This document shows positions 34,942 through 45,362 of a stretch of 64,000 nt of DNA, in pieces. This DNA comes from Lepraria neglecta (Eukaryota; Ascomycota; Lecanoromycetes; Lecanorales; Stereocaulaceae). The stretch is taken from contig CM065651.1 of the NCBI GenBank assembly GCA_033220425.1, positions 3,968,001 through 4,032,000 on the forward strand. Direction: 5' to 3'. Both the position numbers and the translations under genes were made by a program. Below the pieces are notes generated by a model. The model searched no databases and was not told where the DNA came from. It saw only the letters and a program-made list of their open reading frames with translations. Position 1 is the first letter of the stretch; each line of letters begins with the position of its first letter.

Positions 34942-36002
34942 ATGGACCCCATATCTATTAGCTCTCTCAAACATGATGAGCTGAATTGGACGCCTTCAGT
35001 AAGTGTTCCTTCTGTCCGCTTTCAGCGTAGACCCTCTCTTGAAGAACTCTAAGTCTCTAACGCATCTCTATAGACTCTTGCCATCCCAGCCGCCTATGCC
35101 TTATTTTATTACATCAAGACCATCTAGCTTTCCACGTATAGCGACCTAAAAACTATTATTGGGCCAGAGACAGCTTTCGGGATCCTTAGTGCACTCTCGG
35201 GGCCTATACTCACAAAAAACGCATCCCCAAGCCTTGCGATAATCCTCAGCCGGATACCGAGAACTGCATTCTGGACGTGGATAAATCTCCTACCATTCGC
35301 TATCGACAATCAGCGATAAACGGACGCAATCCAAGAAGATGCAGAGAACAATCCATGGCGGTTGATGCCATCGAAGCGAATGTCCCAAAGCTTGCGAAGT
35401 ACTTGTTGTTCTGCTTTTATCCCCCAGCCTTCGCTACAAGTCTCAGATTTGGAGGGATGAAGCAGTGTCTGGCATTTATAGTGCTGGGGTACTGGTATGA
35501 CCATCGCGGAGGAGCGGATAGGAGCTGCATAGTTCGGAACTTGATTAACGCCTTCGGCTTCATATGCTACGTATCCGGAGCTACCGAGGTTCCTTCTAGG
35601 ACCGAGCTATTGGATAGTCCTTTCAAGCTAACTGCATCCCAAAGGTTTTTGATCATCGGAGCGGTGGTGTTCAGCTCTGTTCACACACAAGATGGGTACG
35701 ATCAAATTGGTGATAGTCTGCGCGGAAGACTGTCGGTTCCTCTGGTGATTGGAGACGCTCCGGCTAGGTGGACCATCGCCATTTCCATAGGTTTCTGGTC
35801 CTATACCTGCCTATCGTTTTGGCATCTGGGTGTTAGCGGCCACATAGTGTCCATGGTACTCGGTACCATCATTGCCTTCCGGACTCTTTCGAAGACGACG
35901 GTAGCAGCTGATAAGTTGACTTTCCGTGTGCGGAACATTTGGATAGTCATGATCTACTTGATGCCACTTCTCAAGAGATTGGGCGGTAATTCGTGGCTGT
36001 GA
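34942..36002 (+). pseudogene. UbiA-type prenyltransferase / terpene cyclase, decayed
   Basis: The first exon is MDPISISSLKHDELNWTPS, followed by a GTAAGT intron. The next exon has FWTWINLLPFAIDNQR, the NxxxD-type first motif of fungal UbiA-like membrane proteins. Further on are QCLAFIVLGYWYD, GGADRSCIVRNLINAFGF and HTQDGYDQIGDSLRGRLSVP, the second Asp-rich motif, then several hydrophobic helices ending LMPLLKRLGGNSWL at 36002. The family includes Fma-TC-like cyclases and aromatic prenyltransferases of fungal secondary metabolism; substrate unknown. Breaks: a TAG after YYIKTI, a TAA right after DNQR, and a frame change near 35.39 kb. Both stops are single C-to-T steps from CAG/CAA codons. It pairs divergently with the P450 relict. 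Confidence 0.75.
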
Positions 36003-36214
36003 TGGGACGGACGCCGACGAAGCTTCGCGTTAGCCATCTTGAGACACTTTGTGTCTTGCAGGCTCTCTCGCTAGGGCCATTTGTTTTATCGAGCGAAAAC
36101 CCTCAAAGCCGGTAGCGGGAGTGAATGAAAAGTTATCTTGGTCAAAGACAGACACAATTGAAGTCATCACATTACCATTGTGTGCCACGTGTAGCGGTAA
36201 AAGTTGCGATAGGC

Positions 36215-36795
36215 ACATGTTCGGAAGAGAGATTCCACGGCTCAGAGATATTAGACAGCCACCGCTGAGCAACAGCCACGTTGGCCTCCAACCCGTAGAC
36301 TTTGGCCACCTGAAGGTGCCCTCGCTTCAAGCTTTCTATACTGTTCGCATTCATCCAAAATATCCCCTAGAACCTGGAGTACTGTCATTGTTGTAACAGG
36401 GAAGGTACAGATAGCATGCTCACTCTTCGCGATGATCTTCCGCAAAATTGAGACATACCTGCGTCTTGCCCGATCGGACTAGCCCGTAGATCACATATCT
36501 TTTCTGCTGCCTCTGGGTGTTGGACTCGCTGGATAGCAGGCAGCGGATTTGTAGTTGTTCGCAGATCTCTTCTCGTCCGGTGAAGGCGGGGCCGGCATTA
36601 CGCGGGACCTCGAAGTGCTTGTTGCGGTACGGAGGAGGAGGGGAGGGGAGGGGATCTACGCTATCATCTTAGCCAGCGATGTATAGAGAAGGGCACAGCA
36701 GATGGCAAGCCAGCCTCACTCACTGGAGTAGTAATATCTGTCGCCGATCTATACCTGACCCGGTCCATTGATATTAAAACCCTCCGCTCTGTTGC
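36215..36795 (-). pseudogene. Truncated NLR relict (amyloid motif + NB-ARC start)
   Basis: A decayed partial copy of the NLR at 39.0 kb, on the opposite strand. Read from 36795 leftwards it shows GFNINGPGQV and IGDRYYY, equivalent to the NLR's N-terminal RFHVAGQGQVHIGD. It then gives YRNKHFEVPRNAGPAFTGRE, QQKRYVIYGLVRSGKTQV (a P-loop with altered Gly residues) and NFAEDHREE. Finally it shows SLKRGHLQVAKVYGLEANV and WLSNISEPW, after which homology stops. The rest of NB-ARC and the TPRs are missing. Its intron position after the P-loop exon seems shared with the intact gene. It flanks the HeLo relict on the side opposite the intact NLR. Confidence 0.7.
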
Positions 36796-37519
36796 CTTAT
36801 AGAGAAGCTGTAGTTATAAAGATAGTCGTAGGAATTAATATTGGTGACAAGAAAGGCGACGGTAGGTATTAGTCGAAGGGCGGTCGCGTGTGATATGCGC
36901 GAGGTCCCATGGCGTTAAAAGGCTTTGTATACTGCGCTGCTATATATAGTGTGGCATGGCATGAGAAGGCTTTACACATTGTAATGCTTGAGAAAATCCA
37001 GCAATGGTGAATGATACCTCGACAGCGTAGTAAGGGTCGCTCGCCTCGACTCTAACCAAAGCGATAAGGACATACTTGGTGGAGCTTGGCGTGTTGTAGG
37101 TCGGGGCATGTTCTTTAACAGCTGACTCGGCCCGGCACGGTCCGTTTGAAGGGAATATCGCCACGAGCTTGCATTGAGATTAGCATTGACCGAGGATATT
37201 CAGCAATATCTTTGGCTTTATTCAGAGTAACCAAAAGCTATCTGTAAAATGAGCTCAAGAAAAATGCTTATAATAATAAAGAATGTCCATGAGAATTAAT
37301 GATCTATAGTTCCAACATATAATCTAGCGAAAACAGAGGCGCGTATTTGTATAAGCTATCCTAAATTTCTGATTCATGTAGTTAACAGAAGTTCATTCTA
37401 TATTAGCCAGTACTAGGAATGGAGATTACCGCATTTCTTGTAAAACGAAAAGCCCAAATTCGTACAACTGGGTAAGATACCCATAACATTGGCACAACAA
37501 ATGCCGGAAAGCCTTCCGG
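36796..37519. other. Intergenic
   Basis: Lies between the NLR relict and the 3' end of the HeLo relict. A minus-strand frame at 36940-37164 (74 residues) has no recognised family. Confidence 0.4.
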
Positions 37520-38365
37520 TCACCCACCTCTATTCACATTTTCAAGATGCACATCTGCGTTGTCTAACACTGTAAATCTTGCAAAATTATGGCTCTTGCT
37601 GCTCACTCCGAACGTATTATTATTTCCTACCCACATCTTCGAACTGCCACCGGCTTTCTAATCAGTGATATTATAACCACGGCTGCCCATCTCCTTCTTT
37701 ACCTCGGCCACTAATATCTTATTATCTTCGCGAGCAATATCGTTTAAAAGTGCTAAATCCTGGGTCTCACGGATTGCGGATACCTCAGTCTTACAGAGTA
37801 CTCTTTAATCTTCTTGGGCGGCTGGAAATAATTCCACCAATTCACTTATAAAGCCGGTTACATCCTTAATTATTCCGTCGAATCTCTTCTTTTCGTAAAG
37901 CGCCTAAGTAGCTTTCTTCGGGATGCTCGTTCTCTTCTGACGTTGGCTTATAAGCTCGCGCATAGTAAGATGGAGACGTTAATAGCTTGGATCTAAATCG
38001 GAATCTGTATCATAGACGAGCAAGTTATCAATTCTCGTTTTCTGTATTATCGAACACTTCTTGAATCGTTTTGAGGCTCTCTTAGCGTCCTCAAAACTGT
38101 CTATAATCTGCTCTAGAAGACTTTGGGCCAGTCTTATTTCTTCGTCAGACGTTAAAACCTGTCGCTTCAGGTTCGGCTCTAGAATAAGTCCTATAGTTGC
38201 TCCCCAGCGAGATATTCGGACTTTTACGGCATCGAGTTTAAGCAGGTACTTTCCGTAGTCTTATCCGAATTGGCGGCCGAGTTAAATATACTTAAAGTAA
38301 TCGATATATACGGTAAAGTCTCCTGCGAGACCTGTAATACCAATTACGAATCCTACAGACTCTAT
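37520..38365 (-). pseudogene. HET-S-like HeLo cell-death gene with C-terminal amyloid motifs, fossil
   Basis: Named from homology to the Podospora HET-S/HET-s family: an N-terminal HeLo domain (membrane-targeting cell-death domain) and a C-terminal amyloid-forming region. Preserved pieces are ESVGFVIGITGLAGDF at the N-terminus, SRWGATIGLILEP, LISQRQKRTSIPKK and IKDVTGFISELVELFP. The C-terminal part (about 37523-37690) has two motif copies, SSKMWVGNNNTFG and FARFTVLDNADVHLENVNRG. The second is closely similar to the N-terminal motif of the divergent NLR at 39.0 kb. The element is broken, with several interruptions (about five), but its full length is still recognisable, so the decay looks fairly recent. 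Position and orientation match known NLR/HeLo pairs. Confidence 0.8.
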
Positions 38366-38999
38366 TATAATATAGCTGGACAAACTAGGCAGGTCTTTGA
38401 AAGTCCGAACGGATACAGTACTCTGCGCCGAAGCTGAGGTGTTCTGCGAGGTTGGTATTGCTGTACTGAAGTCGGCAAGTGGCCGGGAACGAGAATCAAG
38501 TATACAGTACCGGTATAACTCTTGTTGGAGGATAATGACATCCGTCAATAATTTACTCCAACACGACTTAAGCTGACCCCAGCTATCAAGTTTGGTGATG
38601 CTGGAGAGGAGAAGAGGTTGATTATTAGCTCCGTTGGGCCACTCTGGTAAAGCTAAGGCTGAGAATTCTCTGATGTCTGCTGCAATACGTGCCAAAGCAT
38701 CATTCACAATAACTAATAGTCCTGTTCGAGAAGGAAACTCGTTCGATGAACAAATATTCGCTTGCCTAATAAGGCGCTAAGGCGACTCCTGCAGCCCTAC
38801 CAGGCCAGCGCCGACCAGCTACCTGCTCATACAGCAACACAACGCGCAAAGCCTTGTCATGCCGTGCAACGCTACAGATGGCAACACGATGCACAAAGCC
38901 TTTCGGCGCAAGGCGACACTACATACATCGGAAGTGACCGCTGTTTGACTGACGTTTCCAGTCGCCTGATTATTACTAAAAGCCCAACCAGCCTCTCTG
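38366..38999. other. Divergent intergenic region with an unassigned minus-strand frame
   Basis: About 630 bases between the HeLo relict and the NLR start, so it should hold both promoters. On the minus strand an open stretch (about 38707-38366) begins MNDALARIAADIREFSALAL and contains SWGQLKSCWSKLLTDVIILQ. I do not recognise it. It may be part of an older upstream gene or chance. Confidence 0.35.
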
Positions 39000-41106
39000 A
39001 TGGCCGCAGCTCCGTCCCGAGGCCATACAGCGGGGAGGTTCCACGTCGCTGGGCAGGGTCAGGTACACATCGGAGATATACACAATCATGGCGGTAAGTG
39101 AAGCTCATCGTCGCGTATTGTATTGTCAAACGTGCTGAGATGACATAATAGGTCCAACACTCCCGACCTCTCGATTCCGCAACAAGTACTTCGAGGTGCC
39201 CCGCAACGCCAGCTCTGCCTTCACCGGACGAGAAGAGATCGGTAAACGACTACGAAGCCGCTGCCTCCCGTCCACCACCCTAAACTCGCAGCAACAACAG
39301 AAGAGATTTGTCATTTACGGACTGGGTGGATCAGGTAAGACGCAGGTGTGCCTCAAATTTGCGGAAGATTATCGGGAAGAGTAGGTGTGCTATAAATACA
39401 CTCCAGCCTGGCACTGACGGTACTTCAGATTTTGGGGCGTATTTTGGATCGACGCGAGCAGCACAGAAAGCCTCGAGCGTGGCTATCTACAGGTTGCTAA
39501 GGTCTGTGGCTTAGAACCCCACGTGGATGCTGTCAAACGATGGTTATCGAATACATCCGAGCCGTGGGCTTTGATCTTAGATAACGCCGATGATCCTCGT
39601 CTGGATATCTCTCCATACTTTCCGGTGGGGAACCGGGGGATCGTCTTGATCACGACCCGGAACCCGGATTGCCGGATTTACGCCACCGTCGGGTCATATG
39701 AGCTGGGTGCGATGGAGCCCGATGACGCTGTTAGCTTGATCCTCAAGACGACCGGAGTGCGTAAGCAATTAGATAAGTCAATACGGGAGAGTGCAAAGCC
39801 GGTAGTCGCGACCTTAGGATATTTGGCGCTAGCGATTGTTCAGGCTGGGGCGGTGATCCGGCAAGGTCGCTATAAGATGGAGGAATACTGCACTATTTAC
39901 CATCAGCGTCGACACGAACTTCTGAGTCAGAAAGCTGTACGAGATGTTGAGGACTATCGGTACACCGTGTATACGACTTGGGAGGTCTCACTGAAAATGA
40001 TTGAGGAGATGTCGAGCGAGGCCGGGCGATACGCTATAGAATTACTCCAGATCTTCAGCTTCCTCCATCACGATAAAATTTCTGAAGAGATGTTCCACCG
40101 AGCAGGGACAAGTCTACAGAGCGACCGGCATTCGGAATGGGACGTCTCCCCTTTTCGAGCAGCGGTGTCGATTCTGCTATCGTTCTCCCTTATCAATCTT
40201 AATAAGGATCGATTGATTTCCCTCCACCCGCTCGTGCACAGATGGACTCGAGATCGGTTAAGTCCCTCGGACGAGGAAACAATCTGGACACAGACAACTT
40301 CAACGGTGGCCCTTTCGATATCGTGGACCTTTGAGACCGGAGACTACCGATTCCGAAAGTCCCTCGTGCCGCATGTGGATGCTTGTCTCGGCGGTCGGAA
40401 TGATGGGATATTCCATCTCCGCGATATAGGCGAAGACTGTCAGAGGATGGCCTCTAAGTTTGCACTAGTATACAGCGAGGCGGGTCGACGGCAGGAGGCG
40501 CTACAGCTGACGGAACAAGTAGTAGAAGCGAACAAGAGGACCCTGGGCGAGGAGCATCCTGATACCCTCGGCTCGATACATAATCTCGCCATCAGGTATA
40601 GCGAGGCGGGCCGACGGCAGGAGGCGCTACGGCTGACGGAACAAGTAGTAGAAGCGAACAAGAGGACCCTGGGCGAGGAGCATCCTGATACCCTCGGTTC
40701 GATACATACTCTCGCCAACAGCTACAGCGAGGCGGGTCGACGGCAAGAGGCGCTACGGCTGACGGAGCAAGTGGTAGAAGCGAACAAGAGGACCCTGGGC
40801 GAGGAGCATCCTAATACCTTCCGCTCGATACATGATCTCGCCATCGGGTACAGCAAGGCAGGCCGACGGCAGGAGGCGCTACAGCTAACGGAACAAGTAG
40901 TAGAAGCGAATAAGAGGACCCTAGGCGAGGAGCATCCTGATACCCTCGTCTCGATACATAATCTCGCCATCGGGTACAGCGAGGCGGGTCGACGGCAGGA
41001 GGCGCTACGGCTAATAGAACAAGTGGTAGAAGCGAGGAAGAGGATCCTGGGCGAGGAGCATCCTGATACCCTCCTCTCGATACATACACTGGTGGCCTTA
41101 AACTAA
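39000..41106 (+). CDS. NLR: N-terminal amyloid-type motif, NB-ARC, TPR repeats
   Basis: Three exons (39000-39093, 39152-39380, 39429-41106; introns 58 and 48 bp) give 666 residues without interruption. Exon 1 is short and carries the motif RFHVAGQGQVHIGDIHN (about 13-29), of the kind that seeds HET-S-type amyloid signalling. The NB-ARC domain follows: FTGREEI (about 55-61), P-loop YGLGGSGKTQ (87-96), Walker B WALILDNADD (about 154-163), GIVLITTRN (about 178-186), and a GLPLA-like YLALAIVQAG (about 246). A winged-helix-like part (ISLHPLVHRW) leads to five 42-residue TPRs (about 455-666). Such STAND proteins act as intracellular receptors for non-self and trigger a partner effector. Start choice: the upstream frame has a stop, and exon 1 joins in phase to the P-loop exon. 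The divergent neighbour is a HeLo relict with a matching motif. The sensed ligand is unknown. Confidence 0.9.
40471..41100 (+). repeat. Five near-identical 126-bp TPR coding repeats
   Basis: Units begin at 40471, 40597, 40723, 40849 and 40975 and encode the 42-residue kinesin-light-chain-type TPR YSEAGRRQEAL...EEHPDT. Differences between units are few at the DNA level and cluster at a few positions, such as Q/R after EAL and the residues after DTL. Such high internal identity points to recent unequal exchange or concerted evolution, as in other fungal NLR repeat domains. Copy number is likely to vary between strains. Confidence 0.9.
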
Positions 41107-42106
41107 ATGCCACAAAACATAACAGAAACACATCGACGGTATCCAAATCCCGAAATTACGTCTCAAGCTCAACATTCAAACAGTTGGAAAAGAAAACCGC
41201 ACTCTTCTTTAGCTCGACTTTGGAAAAAGCTTATATAGTCAGTCACATTCGCAAGAAACGTGTAACGATATCGGAATCTTTCCATCCGCACGGGCAGCTT
41301 ATCTAAAAGGCTTTAAAGTCGGCAAGTCTGGGAGCCTCGAACAGTGTGGATATAATGTGGGTTCACCGCCCAATTGTGCATTCAAGGTCATGTCGTATAA
41401 TTGCGGAGAGAAGCTTTGCCTAGAATGGGATAGCTACTAGGTTAATAGATCTTCCCGTTCGGCCTTTTATATCCCTGCCGAAGGACTTTTAGACAATCCA
41501 AGACCTCTCATAAGCAAGTATCGAGCGCTCATCGGCCAGGATTCTTTGTGAGAGAAAAAAGCCCCTCTTGCATATCGCATCCTTACGCACATGTCGACCT
41601 CGCTGCCTAGAGCCACTGGCGGTGCTCTCGGAGCGTTAATAGTATCCTAAAGCTGAAACCTTGGTGAAACTCCGCTCCAATCTTACTTATAGACTGCGGG
41701 GCAGCCGGCCATCATGGCTGCCTGCACCGTTTCAAGCCTGTTGTGACGACCCTTCTCGCAAGATATCAAAGACTTATAAATAGAGATCGGTCGGGAGGCT
41801 GCTCGTGCTTATTGTGCCGACCAGCTCGCAAGTCCGTGCTCTACGGTTGAGAATGCATCAGAGAATATCGTCGAAGACTTATCTGTCAGGACTGACTTCT
41901 GCCTGGACGATTTGACGATGTTTCCAGTCGACAACCTCACGTATGGCTCCGTCGACGACTCGCAAGTCACAGGCCCGCGCGATACCGACGGTTCTTTAAA
42001 ATCACACGACTTTGAACTGAGCATGGAGAATGCCAAAGCTGGATCGGAGCCAAGAGTCACAGACTCCCACGGTCACCTCAACGGAAAATAAAAGGAGGCG
42101 GCCCCT
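41107..42106. other. Intergenic / degraded DNA
   Basis: The 3' flank of the NLR. Toward 41.8-42.06 kb there may be remains of the 5' part of the next decayed gene, since frames there are short and interrupted. Nothing is assigned. Confidence 0.35.
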
Positions 42107-42727
42107 ATGATAAAGACTGATCAAGTGTTGCGAAAGAAACTTCTGGAATTCCTGGATAATCACTGGCTTACTCTACAAACGTAAGGACTCTTCGTCCAAG
42201 CAAGTAGCTGGATGATGAATCCAGGGGAATCCCAACGTGCACGTCGGCTCCGGGATTTCCTGATTTTGAGGACATTGTAGACGGACGACGACCTCCGTTT
42301 CCTTCGACGTGCAGTAATGCTTCTCCGGAATCTGGAGAACTTCGAAGTGTTCCATCGAGAAGCGGCCCACCTCCGACGTAGTGGCCGTCAACCCCGGTTC
42401 AAAAATGAGACCGAGAAGCACGTCACATACAACGAATATCTAGCGCATATCTATACCGACAATATGCCTACCGATACCCGCAAGGCTCGCCGGGCTCTCA
42501 TCGATGATTTGCGTATTTCTCGAAGATGGCTCCTATTGACGACATCTCTGACAACAGGAGCCATATTGGTATGTGGTGAATGGGTCTTTAAGAATTTTTT
42601 AGTCAACGTAAGCAACATCCTGCGACCCTACACTGATAACTTTGCAATAGTCAGGACGCCCATTATTCGAGCGCCTTCCTTAACAATTTGGTCAAGCTTA
42701 TTCAGAGCTCACATCCAAAAATTGTGA
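42107..42727 (+). pseudogene. Unknown accessory gene, decayed copy 1
   Basis: Related to the minus-strand gene at 44.3-45.4 kb. Shared parts are LLEFLDNHWLTLQ here against LLECLETHWHALTREGI there; VTYNEYLAHIYTDN against AHTEYLARIYSDR; and DDLRISRRWLLL against KDLRHGRR with a following SILIDGF. A frame break separates the MIKTDQ start at 42107 from the main frame at 42317-42727. The protein is basic and helix-like in the middle with a hydrophobic stretch near its end (TGAILVCGEWVF). No known domain is recognised, and the upstream boundary is uncertain. Confidence 0.45.
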
Positions 42728-43367
42728 CCGTGTGCCGGATCCTGCTTGATCAGTACGGAGAGAATCCCTCGCAATGCGAACCTGCAGGACCTGAAGCGTG
42801 ACATCCGAGAGGCCCAAGGAGAACTCGTCATCTAACGGAGCGTCCAGACGTACTGGTCGCGACCGCTTACCAGCAATAAGAAGTGCGCTCCAGCAACGAT
42901 TTCCTTTTGCCACCAAATAACTTTCATTGACGGTCAGCAACAACAAGGGGAGGCGGTAAGCCAGATGGCGGGAAACCAAAAATGTGAAACATGTTTCATA
43001 AACTCCGCTACCTCCATGCTTACTTTCGCTATGTGGAGATATCTTTTCAGGGTCAAATACATGCCCACTTTCTTTTAAGCTCTTTCAAACCCTCAAGCGC
43101 GCTAGAATGGCATTTGTCCAAGCTACTCAGGCAGTAACTTACGCATCTTTCCATTCGTGAGCTCAACATCTATTTCTCATACAGCAAAATCGCATTGCGA
43201 TGCGATGTAAGATCTATATACCCTCCAAAGTCTCAGCCGAATCAGACCTCTTATTTGACATGTCGTCCACCTCCAAATTACACGGCGTTTCACCAACGAC
43301 GTGGTCAAAGTCTTTGGACAGCAGGTTGACAGGTAACGGGTACGATGCTTTCTAAGCTTAAATTAGC
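42728..43367. other. Intergenic
   Basis: No gene supported. Short frames only. Confidence 0.35.
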
Positions 43368-43583
43368 CTAAGATCGATGTACCGGGTTCACACATACGAT
43401 TTCTGTTGTGGAGGGAGGCCATCGTTCGTAATCGGTCGATCGATAAGTGTAATACCTTCCATTCCTGCGGATGATCAGTGCAAGATCCGCATGACACAGT
43501 CGCGCCCGCTGGTCTGCCTTCTTTCTTAAGTTCGATTTCCTTCTAGTAAACTGCTGCGTTTTTGCTTTCGCTGCTTGTGGCAT
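43368..43583 (-). CDS. Mini MADS-box-like protein
   Basis: A complete 71-residue frame, ATG at 43583, stop TAG at 43368. Residues about 14-33 read RRKSNLRKKADQRARLCHAD, followed by LALIIRRNGRYYTYRSTD and WPPSTTEIV. This resembles the MADS/SRF core (RR-x-T-L-x-KKA-x-EL-x-x-LC-x-x-D followed by a beta strand), in the short variant I recall from many fungi, with the basic N-terminal arm largely missing. If expressed it might bind DNA as a dimer, or bind other MADS factors without DNA; that is inference. It stands alone in the decayed region. Its frame is uninterrupted, although some MADS positions (DQRAR in place of the usual EL motif) are changed. Confidence 0.55.
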   Translation of the reverse strand: MPQAAKAKTQQFTRRKSNLRKKADQRARLCHADLALIIRRNGRYYTYRSTDYERWPPSTTEIVCVNPVHRS

Positions 43584-44321
43584 GTTGTGAAGGGATTGCC
43601 TTAACTAGGCCAAGGAGGGTAAGAGGAAGTAGATTGCTGATGGGCTCGAGATCAGATTAGTCTCGCTTATTATATATGTGAAGCGTAGGAAAAACCTGTG
43701 CTTACCCTTCCTTACCATGTGGAAGCCATATTTGGCTCCTCCAATTTTGGTACCTCGAGGAGCTATTTCTGGTTCCATTCATTCTGGGCCCCGTTGACGG
43801 TAGGTTCTATTGTGGCTTTATAGTTCGCCCTGAACACAGGTTGGAAGAAGCGGATGTTCTAGAAGACGCTTGCTCTTGTGTTGTCTGGATATATGCTGAC
43901 CAGTCCAACGTCTTGGGGTCTCGAAGACGAGTGCTATTCCGTGGGATCTTCGTACGGTACATTATTCGGACGAGTCTTGTGCACTCGCAATCCAGAAAAC
44001 ACTGATAATCCAGCATGATCCTCTTATATATTTTGATCACAATGCTTACCATGAAACATAGTGTACCAGTTGATGTTCCCGTGCCCATAATCAAATGCTT
44101 CGAAGATTCGAGGAAGGCTGCCCAAAAAAACCTCCAGCAAGAATTGGAGGGTACATCTGGCACCGACCTAGATATACTGCTTCAAGCGGAGCGCTATGGT
44201 TCTCAAATCGTCGTGGTTATCTAGCTTACCGTAATGCACCAGGCTTTCCGCTGCTGGCCGCAGAATCTCCACATCGTTAGAGTGTTTAGGTGCGAGCAGT
44301 GGATGTACGTGACCAGAGCCT
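43584..44321. other. Intergenic
   Basis: Upstream of the MADS-like gene. Minus-strand frame 43807-44163 has no recognised feature. No gene supported. Confidence 0.35.
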
Positions 44322-45362
44322 TCACATAGGGATCGCTATATTTTGTAGTGTTATATCTAGCATACTGGTTAGCAGATACTCCTTGCATAGACGGGCAGAT
44401 AACATTTTTCTGGCTGTGGCAGGTCCGCAGAGCAAGAGAATTCCTAACCTGAGACCAGGGACAGTATTGCCGTCGTCAGTAACGAAACCATCGATCAGTA
44501 TTGACTATCGTCGCCCATGCCGTAGGTCCTTCTGAAAGCCTTGCTTCGCACGCTTGTAGTCTTTCAGGGTTCGATCCGAGTAGATGCGAGCGAGGTATTC
44601 CGTGTGTGCTTGACTACTACTTCTCTCCCCACTCCACCGTGTACTCCTCTCGGTCCTTAGCTTAGCCTTAGCTTCGGTAAGAAAGGTATTGTATCCATTC
44701 AGGTTTCTTCTCTCGGCGATCGATCGTCGCCATTGGTGAAGGTCGTCTTCAATATCCAAGTGTCGGAGTATGAGATGGCTTTGCAGTCGACGAGCTTGTT
44801 CCGAGCTACCTTCCAGAGTCCATGTGAGCACCTGGCGTGATGGCATCGCCTAGATCCCTTCCCTCGTCAAAGCGTGCCAATGAGTTTCGAGGCATTCTAG
44901 CAGATCGCTGCGTGGCAGACCTTGCGCGACCGCTGCCAGCATGTTGTAGTCGGACTTCCCTCTCTTCTGACGTGCTTCTGATTCCCGCCAATGCTCGGAA
45001 GGCCCTGGGGTGGTGCTTGTATCTAGAGAGATAGGATTCACGGTGTGAGGCGATGGTGCTGGGCAACACGTGTCACCTTCTATCTGTGAATTTGTCATTC
45101 GCAAGGATGAATCTTCATTTTTGTTGGAGGGAGAAAACGGCGCGGGATACGAAGGGCTGTTGGCATCAGTCATGTAGTCTTCGTTGATGAATTCCATCAA
45201 TGAATCGCCGCATTCTTCAGTCTGTGGGTGGAACTCCACGGGCTCAACATTGGTAAGAGAGGCCAAGAAAGCTTTTGCTGCTTCTTGCCTTACAGCATTC
45301 CTCAAGTCATCAATCACTGCGACGAGTCGCTGGTATATGTTCTGTGGTACTTGGAGCGCCAT
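44322..45362 (-). pseudogene. Unknown accessory gene, decayed copy 2
   Basis: Starts MALQVPQNIYQRLVAVIDDL at 45362 and runs open for 170 residues, including a Ser/Pro/Asn-rich linker and LLECLETHWHALTREGI. A TAG (45-bp class: GAG-GGA-ATC-TAG) stops it at 44850. In the same frame it resumes with MPSRQVLTWTLEGSSEQARR, SHLILRHLDIEDDLHQWRRS and AHTEYLARIYSDR, then a second TAG after HGRR, then SILIDGFVTDDGNTV and a hydrophobic stretch ending near 44322. Both stops can arise by C-to-T from CAG or by G-to-A from TGG (the second would restore RRW as in copy 1). The family is unrecognised, soluble and basic-helical with a hydrophobic end. Confidence 0.5.

Noticed and set aside
36600-36660. GGAGGAGGAGGGGAGGGG tract as a G-quadruplex regulatory site
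   Set aside because: It lies within the decayed NLR copy (coding for a Pro-rich linker antisense) and nothing supports a regulatory role.
38366-38707. Minus-strand frame as N-terminal extension of the HeLo gene
   Set aside because: HeLo homology begins at about 38365. The extension resembles no HeLo leader and would be unusual for the family.
40440-41146. Minus-strand repetitive frames with ASTTCSVS units
   Set aside because: Antisense of the TPR repeats.
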